From Spirometra erinaceieuropaei (Eukaryota; Platyhelminthes; Cestoda; Diphyllobothriidea; Diphyllobothriidae), in the NCBI GenBank assembly GCA_902702965.1, contig CACRXP010000164.1, positions 801,698 through 865,697 on the forward strand: a stretch of 64,000 bases of DNA. The letters are read 5' to 3'. Every line of letters begins with the position of its first letter. The first letter of the stretch is position 1. This document shows positions 24,001-35,044 of this stretch, piece by piece. The notes under the pieces are model-generated. The model was not told where the DNA came from and did not search any database. It was given only the letters and a program-made list of their open reading frames with translations. Both the position numbers and the translations under genes were made by a program.

Positions 24001-24422
24001 GTTTTACCGGTCTGCATTATCGTCACTGAATGCGGAAAGTCAAAATCATGACCCGACTCAAGGCTCTTCACGTAAACTTTAGGCAATCTGACATGCGTCC
24101 GCATAATTTGTCTGGTGTTGCCCAGCTATCAGTCGAACCCTTTTTCCGGTCGTTTGAAGAGTATTTTCAGCAGGAAAAGGTGTTAGGAATTCGCGCTGTC
24201 CACTTGCATTTAGTTCGCAATCGATCTAAATTGGTTTACTGCAACCGATTGCTTCTTATTCACATACAATGGCCGTACCTGATAGAGGCAAAAATGTGCT
24301 TGATTTGAACGGATTTCTGCCTAAGCATGATGAGTATCCGTTGTAACTAACTTCTACTCTATGTGCTTTGTAGGAAAGCAAGGGGAACGACGTAGTGGTT
24401 AAGCAACGGTAGAGTGCTTTAT
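21066..24422. other. 3' region of the PLE copy, then AT-rich spacer
   Basis: 21066-21530 may be the PLE tail. From 21540 to 24400 the sequence is strongly AT-rich, with no frame above 100 codons, no recognised domain and no match to other repeats in the window. Confidence 0.4.
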
Positions 24423-24613
24423 GCAGAATGGCATTACCGACAAAGACAAGGGAGACTGGAATGGTCTTGTCTGGCTTATTAGCCGTCGTCAGCCAGTCTT
24501 ACCCAACCCCGAAGTGTGGAACAGACGAAGTTAGAACTCGCGACCTACTAGTTAGTAAGGCACAACGGAACGAGTGAGGTTCTTAAGAACGATTGGTGAG
24601 CGTCCCCTACCAC
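24423..24613. mobile_element. Ribozyme repeat: minus-strand piece fused head-to-head to a plus-strand piece
   Basis: 24423-24554 is the repeat in minus orientation, from the tail (GCAGAATGGCATTACCGAC) through the hammerhead into the tRNA-like head (ACTCGCGACCTACTAGTTAG). At 24555 it switches to plus orientation, TAAGGCACAACGGAACGAG through GATTGGTGAGCGTCCCCTAC. The switch is abrupt, without spacer, and the intervening leader and half the head are missing. Confidence 0.8.
24454..24498 (-). ncRNA. Hammerhead ribozyme motif (type I), GAAA mutated to GACA
   Basis: On the minus strand: GACTGG, CTGACGA, CGGCTAATAAGCCA, GACA, then AGACCATT and CCAGTC. Stem I is a perfect 6 bp. The change in the invariant GAAA, and the altered stem III strand (AAGACCAT instead of ATGGCCAT), should inactivate this copy. 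Confidence 0.75.
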
Positions 24614-25327
24614 AGAGTGTCTTATATCCTCCTGACTTGCATTAATACTGCATAATTTGAGGCCTCGTTTTCGGTTAAGGTTATAGCCGTGCTCTGTGAG
24701 AAATTGTTAATATCATTCATTTGCACTCACCTCCTACAGCTACTGAGAATGGCCTGAGATTATGAATGGATGGTTAATTTAAGTAAAGAAGACTGGTCGA
24801 TTTCCCTCTGTTCCTCCACCAATTTTGAGTCTCACTTAAGTATAGCTTATAGGTTTTTTCTGGCGGAATGCAGAACTTCATGACATGCTCGAACTTTTGG
24901 GTGCCCGCATTTAGTGGCATTCGTCTTCCTATCATCCCCGCGCAACCCCGTGCGCAATTTGTTTGCCCATAACCTAATGACATTACTAAAGATGTCTCCT
25001 TCCCACTGTGTCAATATCTCTTTGGCCTTTTACTGCTAGTTAGTAGGCGGAGTTAAAAGCGCATTTTGTGCTTTCTTATTTTTAGGGACAGGTGTCCCAC
25101 TACTGCTGCAGTTGGTTCCCGGTTTCCCTGTCCGTTGGAGGAAATAAATGATGCGGAGAAGGCTGTAGTTTGCAGGTATAAGCACTTCATGCCGAACAAT
25201 CGCCAAAGCTTCGCCTGAACAGAAGCAGTACAAAAATCGTGAACTATGGACGAAATACGCAGGTGGCCTAAAAGTGCACACAGTCCTCATGTAACGGGCG
25301 CAGTTTGACCGACGGGTCATGGGCAGG

Positions 25328-25336
25328 TATAAATAG
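25328..25336 (+). promoter_or_regulatory. TATA box (TATAAATAG)
   Basis: TATAAATAG lies 46 nt before the ATG of the Cys-rich ORF, with its first T 54 nt upstream. A CAGT initiator-like element at 25364-25367 lies 36 nt downstream of that T, slightly farther than the usual ~30 nt. The combination of core promoter, short 5' leader and immediate ORF supports a real transcription unit. Confidence 0.55.
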
Positions 25337-25381
25337 CCAGATAATCTAGCACCCGCTCGCTGACAGTGCAACTTTTGAGAA

Positions 25382-25729
25382 ATGGAGAATCCGCCAAAAC
25401 TACCTTCTGGCTTTGGATGCTGCTGTTGCAATTGCGAACATTGCCGGGGGAACCAGGGGATCTGTCCCACATGTAGACCCCTCAATTCGGCTTCCGACTT
25501 CATATTTGGGAATCTGACAAAGAACGTGAAGGATCAGAATTTAGGCAGAGATCCCTCGAAGCTGAACCATAACGTGACTGTGGCATTGGAATTGCTGCGA
25601 TCATCTCTGAAGAATCACCGCTTCAACAGAAACACTCGCCCAATGGAGAGTGAAGCCCTACTCTCGGGGGAACTTCTCTGGGGTAGTGATCTCCTCGAAA
25701 ATTTGTCAACACCGTCACCCATCTTGTAG
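25382..25729 (+). CDS. Cys-rich 115-residue protein, unknown family
   Basis: Complete ATG-to-TAG frame, with G at -3 and G at +4, behind a TATA box. The N-terminus carries eight Cys within 19 residues: SGFGCCCCNCEHC (9-21), then GICPTC (26-31). Residues 18-31 give C-x2-C-x6-C-x2-C, a spacing that could bind one metal ion; the CCCC run is unusual. The remainder (32-115) has no Cys. It has a polar middle with possible N-glycosylation sequons (NLT 44-46, NVT near 64) and a helical ALELLRSSLKNH segment, ending LLENLSTPSPIL. There is no signal peptide or membrane segment, so a cytosolic or nuclear protein is more likely and the sequons are probably irrelevant. No AATAAA is seen just downstream. 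An overlapping antisense frame (25036-25503) is treated as a shadow. Confidence 0.55.
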   Translation: MENPPKLPSGFGCCCCNCEHCRGNQGICPTCRPLNSASDFIFGNLTKNVKDQNLGRDPSKLNHNVTVALELLRSSLKNHRFNRNTRPMESEALLSGELLWGSDLLENLSTPSPIL

Positions 25730-25915
25730 ACACCTGTTCTTCTTGTAACAACAAATTTTTTGTTCTAATTAAGACACTGGTTTTCCTGGTTGGATATCTG
25801 AGAGAGTTAGGTAGAAGGAATATCGTGTAAGACGGTTTACTTGTGAGTTAGCATCCATGTTTTTCACAGATTAATATAAGTGGGGATATCAGCCGTCTAT
25901 ACATTGAAAGTTCGG

Positions 25916-26392
25916 TCAAATGTGATTATGTAGCCCCCCCTGATGGGCACAATACTGTTGACCTACTTAATTATTATGAGTTGCTGTGATTACGTTGGCG
26001 TGGTGTTGCTGTGCATTACGGTGCGTTTTCTGTCAGCGGCCTTGTTTCTTTGTTGTCATGTCTACCTTTTTGGCCAAATGCCGGTGGTTCTTCTCGACTT
26101 TTGACCTGTCGTCTCCTTCTGACTTTCGTGTTGGGTATTTCGGGGTATGGGTTTTGCGGCTGCGGTTAAGGTTTAGGGTCAATGGTAAGAGTTAGGGGTT
26201 AGGGTAACTATTCATCAACCACTAAAAGTACAACCGCGCATTCCCAACAGCATTCCTTTAGGAAACAACTACTTGACCTTGTCGCCTGTGCGTTATCCGG
26301 CCCCATACATAAGAACGTCTATTACCGGCGGTCTCATATCACATGTGACTGTGGTTTGTTTACCTCAGGCGTGGTTACATAATCACATCTGA
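25916..26392. mobile_element. 477-bp inverted-repeat element carrying telomeric TTAGGG repeats
   Basis: The left end TCAAATGTGATTATGTAG (25916-) continues CCCCCCCTGATGG. The right end, read on the minus strand from 26392, is TCAGATGTGATTATGTAA then CCACGCCTGAGG. The two ends match over about 30 bp with few differences. A short TTAGGG-like array lies inside. There is no coding capacity, so it is a non-autonomous element. A partial third end with the same sequence is at 60379. Confidence 0.65.
26164..26208 (+). repeat. Interstitial telomeric-type repeat (TTAGGG), degenerate
   Basis: GGTTAAGGTTTAGGGTC and GTTAGGGGTTAGGGTAAC read as imperfect TTAGGG units in one orientation. The array sits within the inverted-repeat element rather than at its edge. 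Confidence 0.7.
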
Positions 26393-29300
26393 TCACAAAT
26401 TCCGCTAAGGCGAATTGTTTGAATGCCGGTGGATGGGCTTAAACATAATGCGAGAATACATCGCATCATAAATTCAAGTTATCGGTTTTGATTGTCGCGG
26501 TGGTCACCATATGTTGTCCAAACCTTCATGCATAGCCTCGAAAATAATAACAGAGCTTATGTGAGAAGACTGTAGGCCAACAGTAAGAATATAGCGGATT
26601 AGGGAGGCACACTCTAACCAACCGCTTTGGACTTTCATATTCACTTATCACCATCTTGAGAAATCGCGCAGTTTATACAAGTTTTAGCTCATAATTCACA
26701 CTGTATGTTGAAAAGGGCAAATGGCACTGTAAAACGATGAACTGACAAGAAAAAGTCATCTGGACTATGAAGACCTATCTTGCCCGGCTTTGGTACTGCA
26801 CATCAGTTGAATACCTATCTATAGCATGTTTTTTTCAGTTTACGAGTGACCCTGGTCATGGGTGATTTCGTGTCGTGGCGATATGGGGAATTAGTCCATA
26901 GCTTGCTAAGTCAATTGACAATGCAGTCATTATTACGTCTGCGAGACTCGTTTTTGCTGCCCAGAGACCGTACAAACATGGTGGATTTTGTAAGATATTA
27001 CTTGTCTCTATATTTCCAGAATGGAGGCGAATGCTCGAACTCCAGGTGTATGTATGAGTAAGGATGGAGAAGGCCAGTCGAACACTGAAACAATTAAGAT
27101 ATTATTCTGAACTTTCGAAATCCCACAAGAGTTCATTGTGAGGATACCAACTGAAAGAGGTCAAGCGACAATTATAGGGGTATTAGGCAATCAGTGGACA
27201 GTGACGAAGGTATGGATTTGGCGGCGCAGAGCTCTGTATGCTGGCGGATAGTAACATCTCGGTCGACTGAGATATCATCCGAGGCCCAAGGTCCAATCAT
27301 TTCGCAGCTTGTCTTGTACTCAACGTGGACGATTATCATGACGGCTGCGAAATTGAACACCTAACCTATTTAAAAGGCGGGGACAGCCACTTGCGATATT
27401 TCCTCGTCCCGCCGGACAGCCCAATACTGTTGGCAATTGACCTGGACTTCGTCGAAAGTTGCCTCGCGTACCCAAAATGTGGAGCACAAAAGTCCAATAT
27501 AATATGAAAACCTTAACTGATTGGGCTTTCTCCATCTGAGATTTAAGGAGGAGAAATGTTTTCAGGATGCTACGCAGCAGGAACCGCTTGTCCGTAACAG
27601 AAAGCCCCAAACTCACAATAAAACGACTCGTTAGTTGGAGCATGATATCGCAACCTGTTGGAAAAGTTAATTAAACCCAGTAAGTTGATAATTAAACCGC
27701 CATAGTTCCGTCCTTAAACACGTGTCACCAATGTAAAATGCACTGCTGCTGATTTCGTGCCCATTGGAAACTTTCTATCCATTATAAAAATCAGCAACTC
27801 AGCTTACGAAAAGGCCCTTTACACTGCTACGCAGAGTACGTAACAGCGGTTTCGAAATCGATATACTCAGATATCTGAGAAGAAATTTCCCCCGTTGATA
27901 ATGAGAAAATCCAGTGTGTGTGTGTGTGTTGAATTTCGTAAACAGATTTAGAAACGCATTCGCGTTATATTGTGGCCGAGTGCCAGCAGTTCATGCAGAC
28001 TGCCGTATGGCGAACGGAAATCGGCAATCAAAGGGCTATGTAAGCAAAGACGGGTGCGATGAGATGATCATTTCTGAAAATTGACTCGATCACTGGAACA
28101 AAGGCCTTATTTGCCAGACGCTTTGAATTCACCCTTAAATCCGGCATCGGGGCCAGAATCAGAGAAGGGTGAGGTTTTGCATGTGTTTCAATACTTATAG
28201 AATGCAGTTGCTATGCCACGGTACATCTATCAAAATCGGCTGTTTCCCTTTCCATCGCGAACGGGTGAAAGTGGTGCATGGTTGGTGTGTGAGTGGCTAA
28301 CTGCTTGGATCATGGTTTTCCGTCCCTCTATCGATTAACCAGCGAAAGGACCTCCAGACTTTATATTCCGTACTGAGACGTTGATCGGGCAGATTTATTA
28401 ACCGCTCAGGGAAAACCCAGTCGAGCACTGTCAGTGGGTCGGACTGCCAACAAACCCATTGCAGAGATAAAACTTCGGCAACCAGACAATTATCGTCCCA
28501 CGATGCCATCTGCGATGGATGAAAGAGCCGCCAAAATTGATGTGAAATGGCATAACAATTGCGCACTATAAATACTGCAACAATTGCGCTGAGCATCATC
28601 CCTACCCGATTGTAACCTGTCACCCGTCAGGGTTTCAAGTTTGTAGAGGGAGTACTTAGGACTCTGCGTGCAGACAGGTATTGAAATTCCGGGATTTATT
28701 TCTTATAATGACTGGAATTGTCTCACGCTCTACAGCTTTCGGGTTGTTAACAGAGGCAAATATAAACGCCACTGCAAACTTCAAAGCGCTGTCTAGACGG
28801 TGTAGGCACCTGATTGGTATAAACTGTCTTCGCGCTTGTGGTTCATATAAGCTGCGTCTCAGTCTTTTTTAAGTCTGGTCTTTATAACTGCAAGGAGAGC
28901 CGATATCGGAGTATGGCACAAAATATCTGACCGCTTATGCGCCTGTGATAGAGGCTTCTGTTATCAGGAGAGAGCTGCGGATGGCGGTTCCGGGTCAGTG
29001 TAATCGTCATCAGATGTTTAAGTAATATGGTGTATCACGGTGGATCGAGCGGCAGTTGTAAAATGGGCGGACGACTGTGTGGACTGTACGCTATTGTTTG
29101 TAGACTTGTTGAACACGCTAATTAACTGATAGGTAATTATCTGAAAGGAAATGAATACTCTTGAATTCTTTTAAGGACTGCTTCTGCAAACGCTTATTCA
29201 GATAACCGCCTCTTACTAGACCTTCGTGGCCGCCGATAGCTAATGTCATATGGCATTATCATTCAGACGATGTATCCAAATCAAAGTGATGAGATCCGTT

Positions 29301-29691
29301 GTCAGATCTTCTATAATGGTTCACTTTCAATCGCCGTTTAGACTGGTTTTTAGTCAACTATCTGGGTTTCCCACTGTAGAGGATGTACCTCATGAAATCA
29401 AATACAGACGAAAACAACCGCTACGCTCCATATTTTCAGTAAAAACAGATACGATTAAACTGATGCAACTATACCCTTCTTGATTACACCATACGCGAAA
29501 CAGATGCCAACTAACCGAAGCGCAGAGCAAAAATTCACAAATGTACTACTCATTACAGGCTCCAATTATGTAAAGACATTTATCATGATGTATCGGCCAG
29601 CAATAGGCAGTAAGTAAGTAGCGTTCTATCCGTGATCGCTGGGATGGTAATGAGGTAATCTGCCGAAAGAGACCAAAATATGTTGAACATA
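26393..29691. other. Spacer with unassigned open frames
   Basis: Minus frames at 27320-27643 and 28297-28623 each have about 108 codons. The second starts at ATG and reads as Trp-rich text (FHPSQMASWDDN, VLSLQWVCWQSDP) without a known family. Neither has splice or polyA support that I can see. A (GT)8-9 microsatellite lies at 27914-27930. Confidence 0.4.
27914..27930 (+). repeat. (GT)n dinucleotide microsatellite
   Basis: Eight uninterrupted GT units and a half unit in non-coding sequence. Confidence 0.9.
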
Positions 29692-29861
29692 ATTGTAGGG
29701 GGCGCTCACCGATAGTTATTACGGAACTCACATGTCCCCATGTGCTTTACGTGCTCTTCCTCGAGCCCGACTAGCAGCCGGACAGCAGCGCACGATATAG
29801 ACGGAATGGCAGTACCCTTGTCTTGGCATGACTCTTGTGTTTGTCGGTAATGCCATTATGC
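29692..29861. mobile_element. Ribozyme repeat fragments, minus then plus, no ribozyme core
   Basis: 29692-29800 matches the minus-strand copies from the GGGGGCGCTCACCGAT block to the unit end (CAGCGCACGATATAGAC) and runs over the unit junction into GGAATGGCAGTACC. After 33 nt, TTGTGTTTGTCGGTAATG (29834-) is the tail in plus orientation. This again shows opposite-orientation pieces side by side and a copy that spans the circular junction. Confidence 0.65.
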
Positions 29862-30234
29862 TGAAGATAATTTACAGGTGAAGTGCCAAGAACAATTCAG
29901 AAAGTGTTGGACGACCACTTAATCCACTTGCGTTCTCGCGACCCATTGTGTGCCTAGAGGTAGCCGTGCTATGACCTACATGAAAAAATGCCTCAGGTTC
30001 TAAAAACCCACATCCGTAGTACGGAACTCGGTAAGTGCGGTGGACTCTTATGATAGGGCGGAACTCAAATATTTTTATTGGGCAGATCTCATGTAATTGA
30101 GTAGCCAGATTTTGGGATTTCAATGAGAACATACTAGCAGCGTCTTAAGGCACTAGAACCCTTGCGCACATTTCTTCCTCTCGTTTGTCGAAATTTCCCG
30201 TTTCGACCACCAGAAGATGCGACAGTACGACCAA

Positions 30235-30470
30235 CTGTGCAATGATTTACCGTACTAACAACACAGGTATTAGCTAAAAGCCCAGACCTGCGTGTTTCGC
30301 AAATCTTATGCTGCTGCTTGACGCAGCTGCGAGGGGTTTGGCTCGTCATTGGGTCCTCCAGATTTCCCCGTGTGTTTTCTGGTACATGAACTCCAGTTTC
30401 AACTTGCCTTGTTTAATTTCCGAAGAAATGAATGCGTAAACTTGGAGTAACTCTTTCGAAACAGGCCTTT
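30235..30470 (+). repeat. Dispersed repeat 'C', long copy
   Basis: This copy matches the inverse of 51090-51310 over more than 200 bp with scattered differences. Shared blocks are CAATGATTTACCGTACTAAC, ACACAGGTATTAGCTAAA, GACGCAGCTGCGAGGGGTT, CCGTGTGTTTTCTGGT and CTTGCCTTGTTTAATTTCCG. It has no long frame. The class is unknown; it could be part of an LTR or an untranslated region of a retroelement. Confidence 0.75.
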
Positions 30471-30580
30471 TCAGGCACGGCCCGAAGTTTGATATGAATA
30501 TTTGGGCTGAAATCCATCAGCTAGTGCGGAATAACCGCTTAATATTCACAAACCGCCAACAGGCAGCCAGTAGTATAGAA

Positions 30581-30690
30581 CTGTGCAATGATTTACCGTA
30601 CTAAATACACAGGTATTAGCTAAAAGCCCAGGCACGCGTGTTTCGTCAATCTTATGCCTCTGCGAGAAGCAGCTGCGAGGCAAGTACGGC
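30581..30690 (+). repeat. Dispersed repeat 'C', second partial copy in tandem orientation
   Basis: CTGTGCAATGATTTACCG to AGCAGCTGCGAGGC repeats the first ~110 bp of the copy that starts at 30235, offset by 346 bp and in the same orientation. The pair could be a local duplication or two ends of one element. Confidence 0.7.
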
Positions 30691-30902
30691 CAACGCATGC
30701 GACGATGTCCACCCTGAGTCCTAGAGCACTATGGATGCAAGACGATGGCAAGAGAGAGGGAGTCAGGAATGCCGGAGACGGGTTCAGGTGTAGTGGTTAA
30801 CATACGACAGTACGACCGTCGTTGCTAACGATGTCTACTGTGGGCCACACAGCAAGGTGCGCAGCACGGTGACTTGCACGTGAATTAGATCACAGTGAAA
30901 GT

Positions 30903-31240
30903 AGACTTACGCAGCATCTACCTCACTCTTCCCCAATCCCCATCTGGAGCCGGTATCAAAATATAGTAAAAAGACCGGAGGCGGAGGAGGGCGCAGGTGG
31001 ATGGCATGGTCGAGCCCGCAGCTTGGCGTTCCATTCCACACCCATGGTCCACACAGCCAATGACCAGGATTTTTCACCAACAACAACAACACCCCGACGG
31101 GGTCAGAAGTACGGGCATGACTGGCCAGACAAGTCCACCACCTGCGGGAGCAAAAACGCATCTACCGGCAAGGAACCAGGCGTGAGGGACCTGCTAGCTC
31201 ATACCAAACTTTGAGGGCCCTGGTTTGCTGATACTGGCAT
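30903..31240 (+). repeat. Dispersed repeat 'B', copy 1 (GC-rich)
   Basis: ACGCAGCATCTACC, then CTCTTCCCCAATCCCCA, GAGCCGGTATCAA, AGACCGGAGGCGGAGGAGGG, CGCAGGTGG and GTCGAGCCCGCA follow the same order as the reverse complement of 37195-37485. It then continues with CAACAACAACAACACCCCGA. The open frames here on both strands reflect its composition. Probably the non-coding part of a retroelement; class not identified. Confidence 0.6.
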
Positions 31241-33149
31241 AACACACGCGTGTCACACGCGGCTTTGCCCGTGCGTAGTGGAACAGTTTTTACAGAAACA
31301 TGGAAGCGGTCTAGATCTCAGTGAAGTGGGAGTGCACGAGATCAGACTCAGGACGAGTTATAGAACTTGACTTCTCAGGACAGAGTTACCGCGTCAGTCA
31401 GTAACCTTCCATGTCACGACTTCTAATGCGTCATGTTAGTTACGAAAAGCGTCACATTTATTAGAGGGGTGAGTACGTTGCAGTGCCGTGGGGATTGCTT
31501 CATCGGAGTCGAACTTTCTCTTCCCTCTCCCATGGACCAATCATCTGTCGTGGCCTGTCAACCATCTGGCTTTGGGTTTCGACATAATGGTTGGCACGGG
31601 GGTGCTTTGGCTCTAAGCAGTCGGATTAAAACTCACGATGCTCTAATCTGGTCCCCGTTTTGGTTTTCAGAGAGGATATATTTTTAAGGTATTTTGCAAA
31701 AACCGTGCATTTTAACGAAACCCTGCATTACTTTACATCGAGATGATTTAGTATATTAATGGCTGTTGTAAGATATGTCCGCGTGGTTTGATGCGGATTT
31801 CTGTGATTCACCAGTAAGCGAGTGGGAAATTTAAAAAGGCAGCCTTTGCTTATCGAACAAGACAGACGCTTAAAACAATGCCATTTTGAAACATTGGCGG
31901 TGGTTTCGGATCCGAAAATTCAAATATGTATGCTGATGCATTTTGCGACAAAAATAATGGAACGGTTACTGCAGAAATGTGATTTGGTCAAAAATATCCG
32001 TAGATTACAAAGGTCGTTGAAGGCATAATAATAGACTCAGAACTAAACAAAGATGATTAAAGCGACACCTGAATAAACAAAACAACGACATTTCCATGTT
32101 GTAACTATAAAGGCCCATTGTTACTGTGGATTACGTGCGCACGTAAATTCTGTCTACTTTCCGTTTTACCTCGTTTCAAAATTGTTAAGGCTTTCGAACT
32201 TAAGCTGGGAAAGATAGTACAAGGGTTGTTTAAAGCAGAAAATCAGTGAAGAAGTGGCAGTAGCATAGATGGTTGGCCAGGGATAGGATATGTGGGCGCA
32301 CTGGATTTAGTATCCGCGACCATCTACCATATTTACTCATCTAGTCGCAGTTCGGTGTACTTTTGGTTTGTCCTTTCGCCACGTCTTGGCCTGCAAATTT
32401 GCACTACGGCAGTTACAGATTCGTTTGGGCCCATTCGTTTTCACCAACAGCGTGCTTGCTGTGAAGTCGTCCGTGGATGTCCTCCCTGACAAACCTACTT
32501 CGCTTTTAGTTTCACGTTTGTATGTCTTCGTCCCTTGTTTTCCCCAAACCCTACTCTTCTTCTACTAGGGGTCCGCGTTGGATATCCACTGCGATAGCCC
32601 AGCATCCGGCTAGCATATCTTGTTACGTTCAAGCAGCAACTGCGCTGCCTGTTTCGCTTGTATTTGCCTACTCATCGGTTACAAAGGCACTAGCGGAGTT
32701 CGGCATGTTCACCTCCTGAACCGTATTGCCCATTATTTCACGTCTTACGGGGTTTTCCTCTCTTTGGTACTCGGTGGATTTCCTATGCAGTCGGGCTCCA
32801 GGCCGTACGATCCCTGTCTTTTAGCCAGCGAACAACGTCAACTTCGGTTTGAGGGTTTTGTTGTCCATCGCCACTGCCGTTATCCATCCTGAAATTGTTG
32901 CCAGTTGGAGTTGCTTCTTACTCAGGAAGAGCGGCAACCTATAATTGTTTCCTATTTCTGACCGACTTACACTCCCGCCTATCCTCTTAAGAATGATCAG
33001 AGTCCAATTAGAATTACTTTCCGTGAGGGAAATTACGCACACATGGACGACAACTTGTTGATTTTGCTGCGCAGGATACACCTCAACCATATGCGATAGT
33101 AAGGCCTCCCGCGTTTCATTGAGGCCAGCTGTGTCAGGCCAAACTACAG
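31241..33149. other. Spacer with overlapping unassigned frames
   Basis: 32290-33420 is open for long stretches on both strands. The 130-codon minus frame 32821-33213 runs alongside the Merlin-like fragment in another frame and shows no domain of its own. No support for a host gene. Confidence 0.4.
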
Positions 33150-33275
33150 ACCTCATACAACTCGACCTGATATTGGCCATCTTCCGGGGAGAGTTCTTTT
33201 CAGTCTGCTCCAATATGCGTCGAGGACCATCCGTAAACGGATGTGTGAACAGATAGCGACAGTCCTCTGCTCTAT
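33150..33275 (-). pseudogene. Possible Merlin transposase C-terminal fragment
   Basis: The minus frame reads DAYWSRLKRTLPGR-x4-SGRVV, which resembles EAYWSRLRRRLLEGRSASGR in the Merlin pseudogene at 58268. In that family the segment includes the region around the catalytic acidic residue (E-A-Y-W in the better copy; here D). Upstream sequence does not extend the similarity, so this is either a short relic or chance. Confidence 0.3.
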
Positions 33276-35044
33276 CGTTATTCGCTGTTGGTTAAGAAAT
33301 TTTCGGTTGTCTGCTTTTCCTTCTGACTTTTGCCGATGTTCTGAAGTAAGAAGAAAAATAAGAGTAAAGATTATCGTCAACTTTGTTGTTGTGCGTATCC
33401 ACTTTGTGTAAACAGCTCTCATATAGCTATTCCTTCCCTTTTCAACCTTTACGGTAGGTTCCTATCCTGGGCTCTTCGTCTCGTCTTGAAATGCTTCCAT
33501 ACGTAACTTGAGTTACTTCTGTCTTGATCACTGGGTTGCATTCGAATAGCTTCTCTTTTATTTATTTGCCTTACGTCAGGTAGTACGTTGACTGTCACCT
33601 ACCACTTTTCGTACACTGGTTACTTTCATTTCGCATTGGTTGTTTTGACCCATGGAACTGGACCTCATTTCGCGCAAATTCGTTAGTGCCAGTCTATTCA
33701 ATTACATCTTATCTATTGAATGTTGCTTTATTGGTTTTTTGAGTTTACGCGTTCACTTCCCGTTCATACCCTAAGCTCAGGAAAGCTTTTATGGGGAAAT
33801 TATAATTATCTTATGAATAAATTTTCGAATTCGCCCACCCTCGCGCTTCCGTACCCCACCCATACGATGCTTACCACTACAATTCCCATAAGACACGTTT
33901 CACTAGTTTTCACTTGTGGAGTGGGGTTACATACCTCACCCTTGCTGATGGCGGCAGATTTTTCGTAAACCTCTGCGACAGTCTAATTTCTTTGGTGGAG
34001 AGAATTCATTTTCAGACAAGCCCACAAAAATGCCCAAACCGTTAAGTGTTGAGGATGCTTGCGCTAACGAGGAACAAAACTGATAATCACTTTCGGAATG
34101 AGCATAATATAAATCAGCGCAAGGTGTTTTTGTAAATCTCACGTATTAGGGAGTCCCCAAAATATCTTTTGCTCATAGTTCGTACGTTTCATCCATTGAC
34201 TAGGCTTGTTGGTCACCAAAGCACCTTCATTCTGCCTTGAAATCGCCTCCATAGTGTCTTTTATATGAAAAACACTATGCTGGTACTATTGGAGGCCGTA
34301 AAAGATGAAGGCCGCCTTCTAGAAAGCTGCGCAGTTCGCTCGGAATTTCACATCGGTCACCATGCTGACCGACAGTTCATTCACACCCACTGGGGACGCA
34401 AATATCACCTGCGATCACGGGAATTCACACGCAAACGTTCTGACTTTCGCAAACCTCCTTTTATAAGCCCACGGCGTAAGAGTGGAGGGTTTCGTTGAGT
34501 GGACGATGGATCTGCCTTATGCCATGTTGCTGACGCTGACCCTCGACCAGATCCTGATAAAAGATACGCGAAGACAGCTGTGGAGAGAGAGCAGTCGGCG
34601 GTCACAATTTCAGCGTGAACCTCTGGAACTCAGAGGTCTTTGTTTTACATGGGTACCCTGACTTAGACATTCGACTGGGCCCGGGGAGGCATAGGCAACG
34701 CTGACGACGGAGGAAGGGCGAAGTTGTACCGCCCTCCATACTGGTGACTTACGGCTCTCGTCTGAGTGACAATTAGCATGTTTGGAGATTTCTATCGCAG
34801 AATATATCATAATGCATTTTAGCCTCCAGTTCGAATTCAATCTTTAAGGAGATTTACATGTACAATGTAGGCATTGTGTGCCTTACCTCTTTAACGTGTT
34901 CTCCTTAAAAATATACAGAAATGCACATATTGCGTGAAAATCAAACATGTTTCTTCAAAGGGATTTTAGAAAGGAAAGAAAACAATCTGGGGATTACTTT
35001 AAAAAATAACATATGGGAAATGTAAATTGAAAATTTCTTGCGTA
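33276..35044. other. Spacer without recognisable gene
   Basis: 33420-33960 is pyrimidine-rich on the plus strand. 34265-34620 is GC-richer, with a His/Arg-rich plus frame (34265-34498) that has no recognised motif. Nothing assigned. Confidence 0.45.

Noticed and set aside
25036..25503. 155-codon minus-strand open frame
   Set aside because: It overlaps in antisense the promoter and 5' half of the Cys-rich ORF, which has better start, promoter and composition evidence. Treated as a shadow.
32821..33213. 130-codon minus-strand ORF
   Set aside because: It lies out of frame beside the Merlin-like fragment and has no domain of its own.
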